The position numbers and the translations under genes were made by a program. From positions 54,691,708 through 54,755,707 of the forward strand of contig CM076847.1 in NCBI GenBank assembly GCA_039519185.1: a stretch of DNA of 64,000 nt. The letters run 5' to 3'. Below, piece after piece: positions 9,937 to 21,412 of this stretch. Positions within the stretch are counted from its first letter, which is position 1, and each line of letters starts with the position of its first letter. Source of the DNA: Astragalus membranaceus (lineage: Eukaryota; Streptophyta; Magnoliopsida; Fabales; Fabaceae). Under the pieces are notes generated by a model. That model did not search any database. It saw nothing but the letters and a program-made list of their open reading frames with translations, and was not told where the DNA came from.

Positions 9937-11558
9937 ATGGCTTCAGGTTGGTCTACGCAAGAGGGTGCTTCTCTTACCCGTCCTCCGGGATTCAACGGGA
10001 AAGATTACGCATATTGGAAAGAAAGAATGAGAATCTTTATTGAAGGGTAGACTTAGATGTTTGGGATGCTGTGGAAAAAGGACCTTTCGTCCCCACACAC
10101 ATAGTAGATGGTATTCTTACAATAAAAAGTAGAAATGAATGGTCTGATGATGAGAAAAGAAAAGTGCAACACAATTTACGTGCTAAAAATATTATTACTT
10201 CTGCTTTGAGTGCTGATGAATTTTTTCGAGTTTCAAACTGTAAATCTGCACAAGAAATGTGGGATAATCTCCAAGTCACTCATGAGGGTACAAGTGAAGT
10301 GAAAAGGGCAAGAACAAATACTCTTACCAGAGAGTACGAATTGTTTAGAATGAATACAGGTGAAACAATACCAGAGATGCAGAAAAGATTCACTCACATA
10401 GTGAATCAGTTAAGCTTGTTGGGAAAGTCATTCCCTGCAGAGGATCTAATCAACAAAGTTCTGAGATGTCTGAATAGAGAATGGCAACCCAAGGTTACTG
10501 CTATAGCTGAATCAAGAAATTTGGCTACTATGACTCTTGCTACTCTATTTGGTAAACTCAAAGAGCATGAATTAGAACTCACCCGTCTGGCTGAGCATGA
10601 AGATACAGATAAGAAAAAGAAAAACTTAGCTCTGAAAGCATCTAGTTCTAGTCGGCTTGGTGATAGCGATGACTCAGATAATGAGGTTGATGAAAGTATG
10701 GCTCTTATGGTTCGGAAGTTCAAAAGGTTCATGAAAAGCAACAATTATCCAAGGAAGAACTTCAACTCAAAAAGGTTCTCTAGCAAAGAAAGCTCATCCG
10801 GTCCTCCTACTTGTTATGAATGCGGGAAACTCGGGCACATGAAAATGGAATGTCCTAATCTACAGAAAAAGGATTCCAAATTTGAAAAGAAAGCATTCAG
10901 AGACAACAAAGGAAGAAAAGCTTACATCGCATGGGAAGACAACTGCATGGATTCATCAGATGGATCAGAGGATGAAGAAGCTCAAGTTGCATTAATGGTT
11001 GATCATGACAGCAACGACGAAAATGAGGTATTCTCTAACTCTTAATCTTTACAAGATGCTTATGATGAACTATATGAAGCCTTTACTGAATTGCATGATA
11101 AATCTTCAAAAATAGCTTAAGCTCTAAGCAAATCTTAGAAAGTTATCACTCATCTTGAAAATGATATCACTGCTTTAACTAAAGAAAAATTAGAGCTTAG
11201 AAAAGAAAATGATAGCCTTGCATGCTTTAAAGAAAATTATACTTGTGATAAATGTGCTGATTTTGAAAAGAAAATTCATGAATTGGAATGGACTGTTGAA
11301 AAATTGTCTAGTTTACAAAATGTGCATCATAGATTTCCTAGAAACAAACCCATAGAAAAGCATGTTCATTACAAACCAAAATTTTCCACTAGACCTTATA
11401 TTAAATGTTATTACTGTGGTAAACCTGGACATACTACTTCCGTTTGTATGGCAAGAGGTAAACAAACTGTGAAAAAGGTATGGGTTCCCAAAAAGACCAT
11501 ACCAAACACTAACCCACAAGGACCCAAAGAGATTTGGGTACCTAAAACCTTGTTTTGA
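9937..11558 (+). pseudogene. E4 gag (capsid and nucleocapsid), with frameshift and stops
   Basis: Gag would form the virus-like particle and bind RNA. It starts MASGWSTQEG at 9937 and soon loses frame: near 10047 a one-base change leads to a stop, while the next frame continues with DVWDAVEKGPFVP. A long intact stretch (10071-11042) includes the capsid core and a knuckle CYECGKLGHMKMEC near 10812. A TAA at 11043 and two further stops near 11118 and 11137 interrupt a coiled-coil-like part. A second knuckle, CYYCGKPGHTTSVC, follows at about 11407, and the region ends KEIWVPKTLF. This layout matches the E3 gag. Confidence 0.9.
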
Positions 11559-11562
11559 ATCA

Positions 11563-14337
11563 ATGCAGGTATGCTTCAAGGTACGGGGGTCAGATTGGTA
11601 CCTTGACAGCGGATGCTCAAAGCACATGACTGGAGATATCACAAAGTTCTTAACTCTTACCCCCAGGTCAAGCGGTCATGTGACTTATGGTGACAACAAC
11701 AGAGGAAGAATCCTCGGTGAAGGTAAAGTTGGTAAAGATTTATCTACTGCTATTGATAATGTTCTTTATGTTGAAGGTCTTAAACATAATTTATTAAGCA
11801 TTAGCCAACTCTGTGATAAAGGAAATAGAGTAATATTTGATTCAGGATCATGCATCATTGAGGATAAACAAAGTAAACAAGTTAGAATGATAGGAAATAG
11901 AGTAGAAAACATATACATGATGATTCTTGATAGTGTTTCATCTCATAATTCATGTTGTCTCATTAGTAAGGAAGAAAATTCTTGGTTGTGGCATCGTAGA
12001 ACAGCTCATATTCATATGGATCATCTTAACAAGCTAGTGTCTAAGGATCTAGTTAGTGGTCTGCCTAATATCAAGTTTGAAAAAGATAAATTGTGTGATG
12101 CCTACCAAAAGGGTAAACAGGTAAAAGTGTCTTTTAAATCAAAGAATATTGTGTCTACTAACAAACCTTTGCAGCTGTTACACATGGATCTATTTGGTCC
12201 CTCAAGGACAAAAAGTTATGGTGGTAATTACTATGCTCTAGTTATAGTAGATGACTATTCAAGGTACACCTGGACTCTCTTTCTGGCAAACAAGAGCGAA
12301 GCATTTGGAGCATTCAAAAAGCTTGCTCGTAGCATTCAAAATGAGAAAGAATTGAAAATCATCTCAATTCGATCCGATCACAGTGGAGAATTTGAAAACG
12401 AAAAATTCGAAAACCTATGTGAAGAACTTGGTATAAATCACATCTTCTCAGGACCTAGAACTCCTCAACAAAATGGAGTTCTTGAAAGGAATAATAGATC
12501 ATTGGAGGAACTTGCCAGAACAATGCTGAATGATCACGACATCCCAAAATACTTTTGGGCGGATGCAGTTATTGATAATGATGCAGATGAACCGGAACAA
12601 TCAAGGTTAGATGAAAAGGAGGAAGGGACTAAGTCCACTCCTCAAGAAGGAACTAAAGAAGAATCAAGCAGTGAGCTACCAAAGGAATGGAGAATTCCCA
12701 GGGACCACTCGCTTGAAAATGTTATAGGTGATGTAACAAAAGGGGTAACTACTCGCAACTCTCTTAGAAATGCATGTAATCATATGGCTTTTGTAACTCA
12801 AATTGAACCTAGTAATATAGATGAAGCTGTAGTAGATGAACACTGGACTATTGCTATGCAAGAAGAGTTAAATCAGTTTGAAAGAAACAAAGTGTGGGAT
12901 CTAGTTCCCAGACCTGATAAGCATCAAATAATAGGCACAAAATGGGTGTTTCGAAACAAGCTAGATGAATCAGGTATAATAGTTAGAAACAAAGCTAGAC
13001 TAGTTGCTAAAGGTTATAATCAAGAAGAAGCAATAGACTATGATGAAACATATGCTCCTGTAGCTAGATTAGAAGCTATTCGCATGTTACTTGCTTTCGC
13101 ATCAGTTATGGATTTTAAATTGTATCAAATGGATGTTAAGAGCGCTTTCTTAAATGGTTTTATTCAAGAAGAAGTGTATGTTGAACAACCACCTGGCTTT
13201 GAAAATTTTGAAAAACCGGACCATGTTTTTAAACTCAAAAAGGCTCTATATGGTCTGAAGCAAGCTCCCAGAGCTTGGTACGAAAGATTGAGCAAATTCC
13301 TACTCAATCATGATTTTCAAAGAGGGAAAGTTGATACTACACTTTTTAGAAAAAGGTCAAAAGATGACATCTTACTCGTGCAAATTTATGTGGATGATAT
13401 CATTTTCGGTGCTACTAATGAATTGCTTTGCAAAGAGTTTTCAAGTATTATGCAGAATGAGTTTGAAATGTCAATGATGGGAGAACTCAACTTCTTCCTT
13501 GGGCTTCAAATAAAACAAACAAACAACGGCATCTTCATATCTCAATCAAAGTACTACAAAGAACTACTCAAAAGATTCGGAATGGACAAAGCAAAAGAAA
13601 TGTCCACACCAATGAGCACCTCATGCTACTTAGACAAAGATGAAGAAGGTAAACCGGTAGAACTAAGCAAATATCGAGGTATGATTGGTTCTCTTCTCTA
13701 CTTAACTGCTAGTAGACCAGACATCATGTTTAGTGTTTGCATGTGTGCTAGATATCAAGCAAATCCAAAAGAGTCGCATTTAGTAGCTGTCAAAAGAATA
13801 ATGATATATCTTGTAGGCACTCAAAATGTTGGTTTGTGGTACCCAAAAGGCGCCACATGTAGCCTTATTGGATATTCAGATTCTGATTCTGCAGGATGTA
13901 TGTTGGATAGAAAAAGCACTAGTGGAACATGTCACATACTAGGTAGTGCATTAGTCTCATGGCACAGTAAGAAACAAGTCAGTGTCGCACTGTCAACTGC
14001 TGAAGCAGAATATGTTGCAGCATGAAGTTGCTGTGCACAACTCCTTTGGTTGAAGCAACAACTTCTTGACTATGGTGTAGAATTAGATCATATCCCAATA
14101 AAATGCGACAACACCAGCGCTATAAATGTTACAAAGAACCCCGTCCAACACTCTAGGACCAAGCACATAGAAATCAGACATCATTTTCTTAGAGCTCATG
14201 TCCAAAAAGGCGATTGTGTGATTGAATTTGTTGAATCGTCAAAACAGCTAGCTGATATTTTTACCAAACCTTTACAAAAAGAAAGCTTCTTTTTCATTCG
14301 AAGAGAACTTGGAATCATTGACTCCTCTTCTATTTGA
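11563..14337 (+). pseudogene. E4 pol: protease, integrase, reverse transcriptase, RNase H
   Basis: An 820-codon frame (11563-14025) and its in-frame continuation to 14337 form pol. Protease DSG is at residues 15-17. The integrase has Asp209, Asp272 and Glu308, a DD35E pattern. Right after the core (residue 336, FWADAV) the text jumps in frame to an acidic linker, so roughly 150-200 residues of integrase C-terminus are absent. Reverse transcriptase follows with YVDD at 609-612, then RNase H (STAEAEYVAA). A TGA at 14023-14025 splits RNase H; the rest (QLLWLKQQLL to IIDSSSI) is intact. I infer an inactive integrase and an otherwise nearly whole polyprotein. Confidence 0.92.
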
Positions 14338-14451
14338 ATGAAACAATTGCTGTTTCGATTCGCAATATCTATCATATGTTGACCCTTTTGATCATGACAA
14401 AAAGGGGGAGAAATATAGGGTCACATAAAGCATATAGAACTTGTCATATTG
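14338..14451 (+). mobile_element. E4 3' untranslated region, left part, with purine tract
   Basis: This short region after pol contains an internal purine run (AAAAAGGGGGAGAAA, about 14399-14413) and ends at TATTG (14447-14451), the target site of E5. It resumes at 30541. Confidence 0.8.
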
Positions 14452-17400
14452 TGTAACGCCCCAAATATTTAATTAATTATTTCATTTATTTATTCAGTAA
14501 TTAAGTGTGAGAATTGTTGAAGTTGAGAATTATTAGTATAGTTACTACGTTGGCTTTTATTTAATTAATAGGTTAATTAAGTGTGGAAAATAATATTAGA
14601 ATAGTAATAATATTATTTTATTGTATGGGCTTATTTTTATGTTAGAATAAGTAATATAAGGGGGTGTGAAGAGTGGCCCATGAGACTAATCAGAAAAATA
14701 AAGAGAAGTATAAGTAAGTAAAAACTAGGTTAAGTTGTCATAAGCAGAAGAAAAAAATAAGGATTTGAGAGAGAACCAAGGAAGGGGGCTGCGCAAGTTC
14801 TACAACCTAGGAGGGTGGAGGCGCAACTTGGTGAGAAATAGGGAGGTGACTGCGAAATCATCAAAACCCAGGTAAGGGTGGGGTTCTAACTCTATAATAG
14901 GGTATATGAAGGGCTTTATGTGGGAAAATAAGGGATCCTATATGTTTGTTTAATCCTTGAAAATTGATTGTTGTCATTGGAAAACTATTGTTGATGATTG
15001 AAATTAGTTTAGGGGTTTTGAACAGAAGAACGCACAAAATTGGGTCACTGGGCGCCATGGGCGCCGTTGCTGATCTTGCTGGGCGCACTGGGCGCCATGG
15101 GCGCCATGTCTGGCTGCCTGTTGCTTGTGTTGCTGATGTTGCTGGCGCACTGGGCGCCATGGGCGCCATGTCTGGCTGCCCGTTGCTTGTGTGGCTGATG
15201 TTGTTGGGCGCACTGGGCGCCATGGGCGCCATGTCTGGCTGCCCGTTGCTTGTGTTGCTGATGTTGCTGGCGGACTGGGCGCCATGTCTGGCTGCCCTGT
15301 TGTTGTTGCTGGCGCACTGGGCGCCATGGGCGCCATGTCTGGCTGCCCTGTTGTTGTTGCTGGCGCACTAGGAGCCATGGGCGCCATGTCTGGCTGCCCG
15401 TTGCTTGTGTTGCTGATGTTGCTGGGCGCCATGGGCGCCATGTCTGGCTGCCCGTTGATTGTTTGCTGATGTTGCTGGGCGCCATGGCCGCCATGTCTGG
15501 CTGCCCGTTGCTTGTGTTGCTGATTGTTGCTGGCGCACTAGGCGCGAAGGGCGCCATGTCTGGCTGCCCGTTGCTTGTGTTGCTGATGTTGCTGGCGCAC
15601 TGGGTGCCAAGGGCGCCATGTCTGGCTGTTTGTTGCTTGTGTTGCTGGCGCACTGGGCGCTATGGGTGCCATGTCTGGCTGCCCGTTGCTTGTGTTGCTG
15701 ATGTTGCTTGGCGCCATGTCTTGCTGCCAGTTGCTTGTGTTGCTGATGTTGCTGGCGCACTGGGCGCCATGGGCGCCATGTCTGGCTGCCCTGTTGTTGT
15801 TGCTGGCGCACTGGGCGCCATGGGCGCCATGTCTGGCTGCCCTGTTGTTGTTGCTGGCGCACTGGGCGCCTTGGGCGCCATGTCTGGCTACCCGTTGCTT
15901 CTGTTGCTAATGTTGCTGGGCGCCATGGGCGCCATGTCTGGCTGCCCGTTGCTTGTTTGCTGATGTTGCTCGGTGCCATGGCCGCCATGGGCGCCATGTC
16001 TGGCTGCCCGTTGCTTGTGTTGCTGATTGTTGCTGGCGCACTGGGCGCCAAGGGCGCCATGTCTCGCTGCCCGTTGCTTGTGTTGCTGATGTTGCTTGCG
16101 CACTAGGTGCCAAGGGCGCCATGTCTGGCTGTTCGTTGCTTGTGTTGCTGATGTTGCTGGGCGCACTGGGCGCCATGGGCGCCATGTCTGGCTGCCCGTT
16201 GCTTGTGTTGCTGATGTTGCTGGGCGCACTGGGCGCCCTGTCTGGCTGCCCGTTGCTTGTGTTGCTGTTGTTGCTAGGCGCACTGGGCGCCATGGGCGCC
16301 ATGTCTGGCTGCCCGTTGCTTGTGTTGCTGATGTTGCTGGCGCACTGGGCGCCAGGGGTGCCAAGTCTGGCTGCCCGTTGCTTGGGTTGCTGATTGTTGC
16401 TGGCGCACTTGGCCCCAAATCTGGCTGCCTGTTGCCTGTTGTCTGATTGTTGCTGGCGCACTGGGCGCCATAGGCGCCATGTGTGGCTGCCTGTTGCTTG
16501 TTGTCTGCTGGTTGCTGGGCGTACTGGGCGCCATGTGTGGCTGCCTCGTTCGGTTGCTGGGCGCATTTGGGCACCGTCTTGTGGATTGTTGGGCGCTTTA
16601 GGCGCATTAGGCCCACGGTTGGCTAATTGTTGGTTAAGTCGTTAATTGTTAATCGTTAATTCGTGGAGTTGTTAGCCATTACTTGAGTTGTTACACTATT
16701 AACTTGTTAAGTTGCTAAATTGTTGGCTCAGTTGTTGAATTGTTGATGATGTTGCACCTAGTTGGATTGCCTCTATTTATTTGCAAGATATTATGTTGTA
16801 GGCCTATGGCCAACGTTGAATTCCGTTGTTGTTGTTCATTCACATCGCGTCGCATACATAGCATTTTCATGTTGGAGCTATGCTCAAAACACGTTGGCCT
16901 GGACTGGCAAATTATGTTGAAGGCTTATGCCTTGTTGATGCCTCTATTTATTGGCAGATTTTTACGTTGGGAGTTCTGCTCCGATGGTACCACATGCATA
17001 TCAATAGTATCGAGTCGCAATCATATTGCACCCTTAAGTTACTATGTTGATGACTTGTGATTGATCGATGTTGATTGTTGGCTGTGAAGTGGCGAATTCA
17101 TATCCTCTGATTCTAATATACTGTTTTTCATATGTCCTATTATATTGTTTGATATCTCACCCCTTCTGTTTGAGTGTTACCCTCCTGTTGGTAACGTGCA
17201 GGTAATCACGAAAGAAGGCTGCTTACCTTCGTTTGATTGAGTCAGTGTCGTCGCTCTGATACGTAACACTCGGGGGGGATGAACACGTGTTTTGCTTATT
17301 ATTTTGTTATGATTATGTTATTGTTGAAACTTAAAGTCGTTATTATCAAGGATTTTGCTGCTTGTGAGCTGTCTTAAGTTGGTTTGAGACGCCGCGATTA

Positions 17401-17639
17401 ATTTGAATTGACTTTTGTTGTGAATCCGCTGCGTAGTAATGAAGGTGTCTTATTTTTAAAGACTAAAAGGTTATTTATTGGTTCATCCAAAAGTAAAGTG
17501 CTATGTATCTGTTTTCACAGGCGAATTAATCATGTTTGTTGTTTTTAAGAAGAAAGTGTAGCACTCCATTCATTTGATGGAAATTTTTATAAACTCTGAT
17601 TTTTCGTATTATTTTACCGGGTAGAAATGGGGTGTTACA
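14452..17639 (+). repeat. E5 5' LTR (3.19 kb)
   Basis: Starts TGTAACGCCCCAAAT and ends GGGGTGTTACA. A TATA candidate (TATAATA) is at 14893-14899, and a long GC-rich minisatellite follows at about 15040-16600. The tail repeats 'aggc(c)tatggcc'-like phrases also found in the E14 LTR. The 3' LTR has the same order but a shorter minisatellite and a small deletion that removes the TATA candidate. Confidence 0.93.
15040..16610. repeat. GGCGCC minisatellite, 62-63 bp unit, in E5 5' LTR
   Basis: About 24 imperfect copies of a unit containing GGCGCCATGGGCGCCATG, then GGCTGCCCGTTGCTTG and TTGCTGATGTTGCTG. Measured spacings between adjacent GCCATGTCTGG sites are 62 and 63 bases. Some copies are shortened. 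Both strands stay open in several frames over 100-240 codons, giving repetitive translations (MAPMAPSAP, GALGAMGAM). I treat these as by-products of the repeat, not genes. Confidence 0.93.
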
Positions 17640-17758
17640 CAAGTGGTATCAGAGCTGTTTCGGTCTGTCCGACCAAGTTGTCTAGTTGTTGTGTCATTTG
17701 ACGATCGAGTATTGTCACTTAGTTCTAACTATTGTTTGTGTTATAGTGATACGTTAAG
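17640..17758 (+). promoter_or_regulatory. E5 primer-binding site (17644-17655) and gag leader
   Basis: TGGTATCAGAGC follows the LTR end after four bases and would be primed by initiator tRNA-Met. The ~100-base leader to the gag start resembles that of E14. Confidence 0.9.
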
Positions 17759-17995
17759 ATGGCTGGAAGGAATGATGCTGCTATCGCTGCTGCTTTGGCG
17801 GGTATGGCGCAGGCCGTGGAGGGTCAGCAGAACGTTGGTGAAAATGCTGGGTCTCGTAGTTTGGCGACCTTTCAGAGGGAGAATCCGCCTACTTTCAAAG
17901 GCAAGTATAATCCTGATGGAGCGTTGGCTTGACTGAAGGAGATAGAGAGGATCTTCCGTGTGATGGACCGCACTCTAGCGCAGAAGGTTCGTTAT
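17759..17995 (+). pseudogene. E5 gag, N-terminal part
   Basis: It starts MAGRNDAAIAAALAGMAQ, nearly the same as the E14 gag start MAGRNDAALAAAL. The ATG was chosen by that match. A TGA at about 17930 replaces the Trp found in E14 (ALAWLKE), so translation would stop after about 57 residues. The coding text runs on to RTLAQKVRY and is cut at 17995 by E6. Confidence 0.9.
17991..17995. repeat. Target-site duplication of E6, left copy (GTTAT)
   Basis: GTTAT recurs at 26877-26881. Removing E6 and one copy rejoins the E5 gag (KVRY then GTHML, as in E14). Confidence 0.95.
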
Positions 17996-18291
17996 TGTAA
18001 CACCCCTTTTTCCACCCCTTTGATTATTTGACGAAAAATCAGAGTACGCAAAAAAAATCTTTTTCTTTTTATTACACCAAAAGGAGTGTCACATTTCATC
18101 AAAAAAAAACCAATAACAATAAATAAATGAATAAAAACATTTAACAACCATAACATCCTAGCAAACTAATCAAATGGCCACAAATGACTCTATTGTCCAA
18201 ACCCGAGTGCTACATATCAGAGCAGACACCGACCCGACTACGTGAAGGTAATATGCCTTCACTCGAACTCACCTGTAAACATACCACAGAA
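17996..18291 (-). repeat. E6 truncated outermost LTR copy
   Basis: It matches the left ends of the three full LTRs over about 296 bases, up to CATACCACAGAAA, where it breaks into filler sequence. In the element's own direction this is the downstream end of its last LTR. Confidence 0.9.
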
Positions 18292-18364
18292 ATATTGGCC
18301 CCCCACTAGTCAACGGAAATGCTGGGTCACCTGTAAACATACCACAGAAATATTGCCCTCAGTC
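18292..18364. other. Scrambled filler at E6 broken LTR/internal joint
   Basis: Short unrelated pieces appear between a repeated phrase (CACCTGTAAACATACCACAG occurs just before and again inside the filler, each time followed by ATATTG). After this the normal internal text (CTCCCCCACTAGTTCAC) resumes. The pattern resembles templated end joining after a double-strand break. Confidence 0.75.
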
Positions 18365-18514
18365 TCCCCCACTAGTTCACTTACCATTAGCAACTCTTGG
18401 CCTTCCTGCAACACAAATATTGGTCAGCACTTAAAAGACAACAGTTGGTCGTACACCGACACAACGACTCGACGACTTGGCCGGACGGACCAACCATTGC
18501 TCTGATACCACTAA
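18365..18514 (-). mobile_element. E6 internal piece 1 with primer-binding site (18499-18510)
   Basis: It matches the right part of the intact internal pieces, ending in the complement of TGGTATCAGAGC at 18499-18510 and a four-base gap to the next LTR. Its polypurine-tract side is lost. Confidence 0.9.
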
Positions 18515-21085
18515 TGTAACACCCCTTTTTCTACCCCTTTGATTATTTGACGAAAAATCAGAGTACGCAAAAAAAAATCTTTTTCTTTTTATTACACCAA
18601 AAGGAGTGTCACATTTCATCAAAAAAAAAATCAATAAGAATAAATAAATGAATAAAAACATTTAACAACCATAACATCCTAGCAAACTAATAAAATGGCC
18701 ACAAATGACTCTATTGTCCAAACCCGAGTGCTACATATCAGAGCAGACACCGACCCGACTACGTGAAGGTAATATGCCTTCACTCGAACTCACCTGTAAA
18801 CATACCACAGAAAGGGGTGAGATATCTCACACATAATAGGGATAAATGATAGGGAATATGTTAGAACATAACACCTAAGGCTACCACATCAATCACACAT
18901 CAAGGGTAAAATAGTCATTTCAACCTCAGGGGCATAACAGCCAAATTCATCATCAACGGCATCGTTCACAACATAAACAACATCAAGCGCAACATAAAAG
19001 GCATCAATCAACATATGACAACGTCAAGGGTAAATCAGTCATTCTCAATCACACGACTCCACTCATTCAATGATGCAACATGAATGCGACTCAACAGAAG
19101 GCCAACTACCCTATAATGCATGTGGTACCAATACAACCTCCTTAAAACATGGGTCGAAGCCCCAACCTCCTTAAAACATGGGCCGAAGCCCCAACCTCCT
19201 TAAACATCATGCAAATGAAGTGCACACAACACCATGCTAATGCACCATCACACAACCAGCAACAACCGCCTTAAACATCATATAAACATCAAATAACACT
19301 AACAACATCGTACGGGCACAACCTCCTATTACTCTAGGCCGAAGCCTCAACCTCCTTTAAATTCTCAGTACAACCTCCTATCGCTCGACAACATCCTTTA
19401 AATGAAAAACCTAAGACAACCACCCTTTTATGATTCGGAAGGACCACCTCCTTTAACGACACCAAAAACCACCGCCTTTAATGTCACCAAAAACAACCAC
19501 CGGTAACAACTTCAAAAACAACCACCTTTAATGACTCCAAACGACACCAGGGGCATCAACATCTCAAGAAAATACCAGGGACATCACTATTTCAAAAGGG
19601 CAATTTTACCAAAGTGCCGGAGGCACGACAAGGTTTTCCAAAACAGCGACATACACTAGTTCAATAAACCCTCAGAAATTTTTCCAGAAAAATAGTACTT
19701 TCTACCCAAAAAATAGAATATCCAGGTGGGCACCTGAATAAGCTTCAAAACGCATTTTGAACCGTCAAATTTGGACATCCGAGTCAAAAGTTACGACAAA
19801 AACAGTTTAGGGACATCAAAAACATTTTTCAGCCACACCCACGGGTTTGGCGCCCATGTATGCGCCTAGGGCTAGGGCACACTACAAAAATCCGATTTTT
19901 ACCAAATTAAATCCCCAAATTAATTCCCAAAATCAGAATCATCAATATAAATCAAATCAATCATGATCACCAACCATTAATAACTCATATATCATACCCC
20001 AAACAATAAGGCATCACAGATTCAACTAGATATATATATTTACACACCAAATCACATGAGATCACACAAATAAATCAAAGATCCAATTAAATCAATGGAA
20101 TCATAAAGAACATATAATCTCATATGAACACATAGCAAGTCAACTATCTTGGACCTTATTAACTTAAACATACAAGCATGTGATCAACATATCTTCACTC
20201 ATCATCATGCGAACCAGCAAGGCATACAATACATGCATCTTTTCAATTCTCAAATCAATATAATCTTATTTAATCATGAATGGTCACTAATTTTACCAAT
20301 TAAACATCAATTAATCACATACTCAAACACATCAATTCATACTTTCAACAATTAAAACATCATTCATGCGATTTCAATCATAGAATTCCCAATTCAACAT
20401 CATGATCATCACATATACACATATATATCTCGAATTTCAGTAAACAATTATCACACGAAACAACATGTTCATCATCAATCTCATCATAATTCGCATGGAC
20501 ATAACAAGGCATCACAAATATTTTCAATTATATGAATCACATCAAACCAAGCATACCAGTGGCAACTTAGTGCCTATTCCCATAAACCCCATCACATAAA
20601 CCCATTAGGCTAGAGAATCCCCCCTTACCTGAAAATTGATGAACACTTGATCCTATGGTTTTGCAAGCCACCCACGAAACAGCCGCAACCTTCCTCCCCT
20701 TTTCTTCTTGAGATTGCGCAAAACCCTTCCTCTTTTCTCCTTGGCCTTCACGTTTTTCTTCTCTCTTTTCTTTCCTCCAAGCCGTAGCCCTTTCTCTCTC
20801 TCAAATCGCCTTGCTCTCTTATTTTTCTAATGAAAACGTGAATGCCAAGCCCTAAGGTGAAACCCTTCTCATATGTGCGTAGCCAATTGGATCATGGATC
20901 ATGGGCTTCACTTAAGCCCTAATTACTAATGTCACCACTCCCTAATGATAAAAAGGCACCTAATTATATAAAATTCTAATTTAATTATTATTCTCACCAC
21001 ATCATCCTATTTAATTAATTAATTCTACCACCCAAACCTCATTTAATTAATTAAATAAACAACCTAATATTTTTGGGCTGTTACA
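18515..21085 (-). repeat. E6 full LTR copy 1 (2.57 kb)
   Basis: On the minus strand it starts TGTAACAGCCCAAAAATATT and ends GGGGTGTTACA. It includes ~35-bp repeats around CTCCTTAAAACATGGG (19135-19210) and a single GGCGCC site near 19853, next to sequence that also occurs in the E14 LTR (TTCAAAACGCATTTTGAA on this strand). Small open frames in it, such as a 68-codon one at 20149-20355, repeat in all three copies and have no domain. Confidence 0.93.
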
Positions 21086-21412
21086 ACTCTCCCCCACTTA
21101 AAAGAATTTTGTCCTCAAAATTTTTACTTGCTAAAGTCGGCACTCTCCCACTAACCAACCGCATACAACTTCACACAACAAGGAGCTATAACAACACTAC
21201 AACAAGGACACACAGTTCACACACGGAAATGCAATACAACACACAGTACCAGTAGGGGCATCTCCCCCACTAGTTCACTTACCATTAGCAACTCTTGGCC
21301 TTCCTGCAACACAAATATTGGTCAGCACTTAAAAGACAACAGTTGGTCGTACACCGACACAACGACTCGACGACTTGGCCGGACGGACCAACCATTGCTC
21401 TGATACCACTAA
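21086..21412 (-). mobile_element. E6 mini-internal region 2 (polypurine tract, gag scrap, primer-binding site)
   Basis: The polypurine tract AAGTGGGGGAGAGT (minus strand) is at 21086-21099 and the primer-binding site at 21397-21408. On the minus strand about 45 bases around AACTAGTGGGGGAGATGC (21240-21283) match the segment just before the zinc knuckles of the E5 gag. The piece thus looks like what is left after deletion of nearly all of gag-pol. Confidence 0.9.

Noticed and set aside
20149..20355. A 68-codon frame repeated identically at 23044-23250 and 25940-26146.
   Set aside because: Its conservation reflects the recent tandem copies of the E6 LTR, not selection on a protein. Low-complexity AT-rich sequence without a domain.
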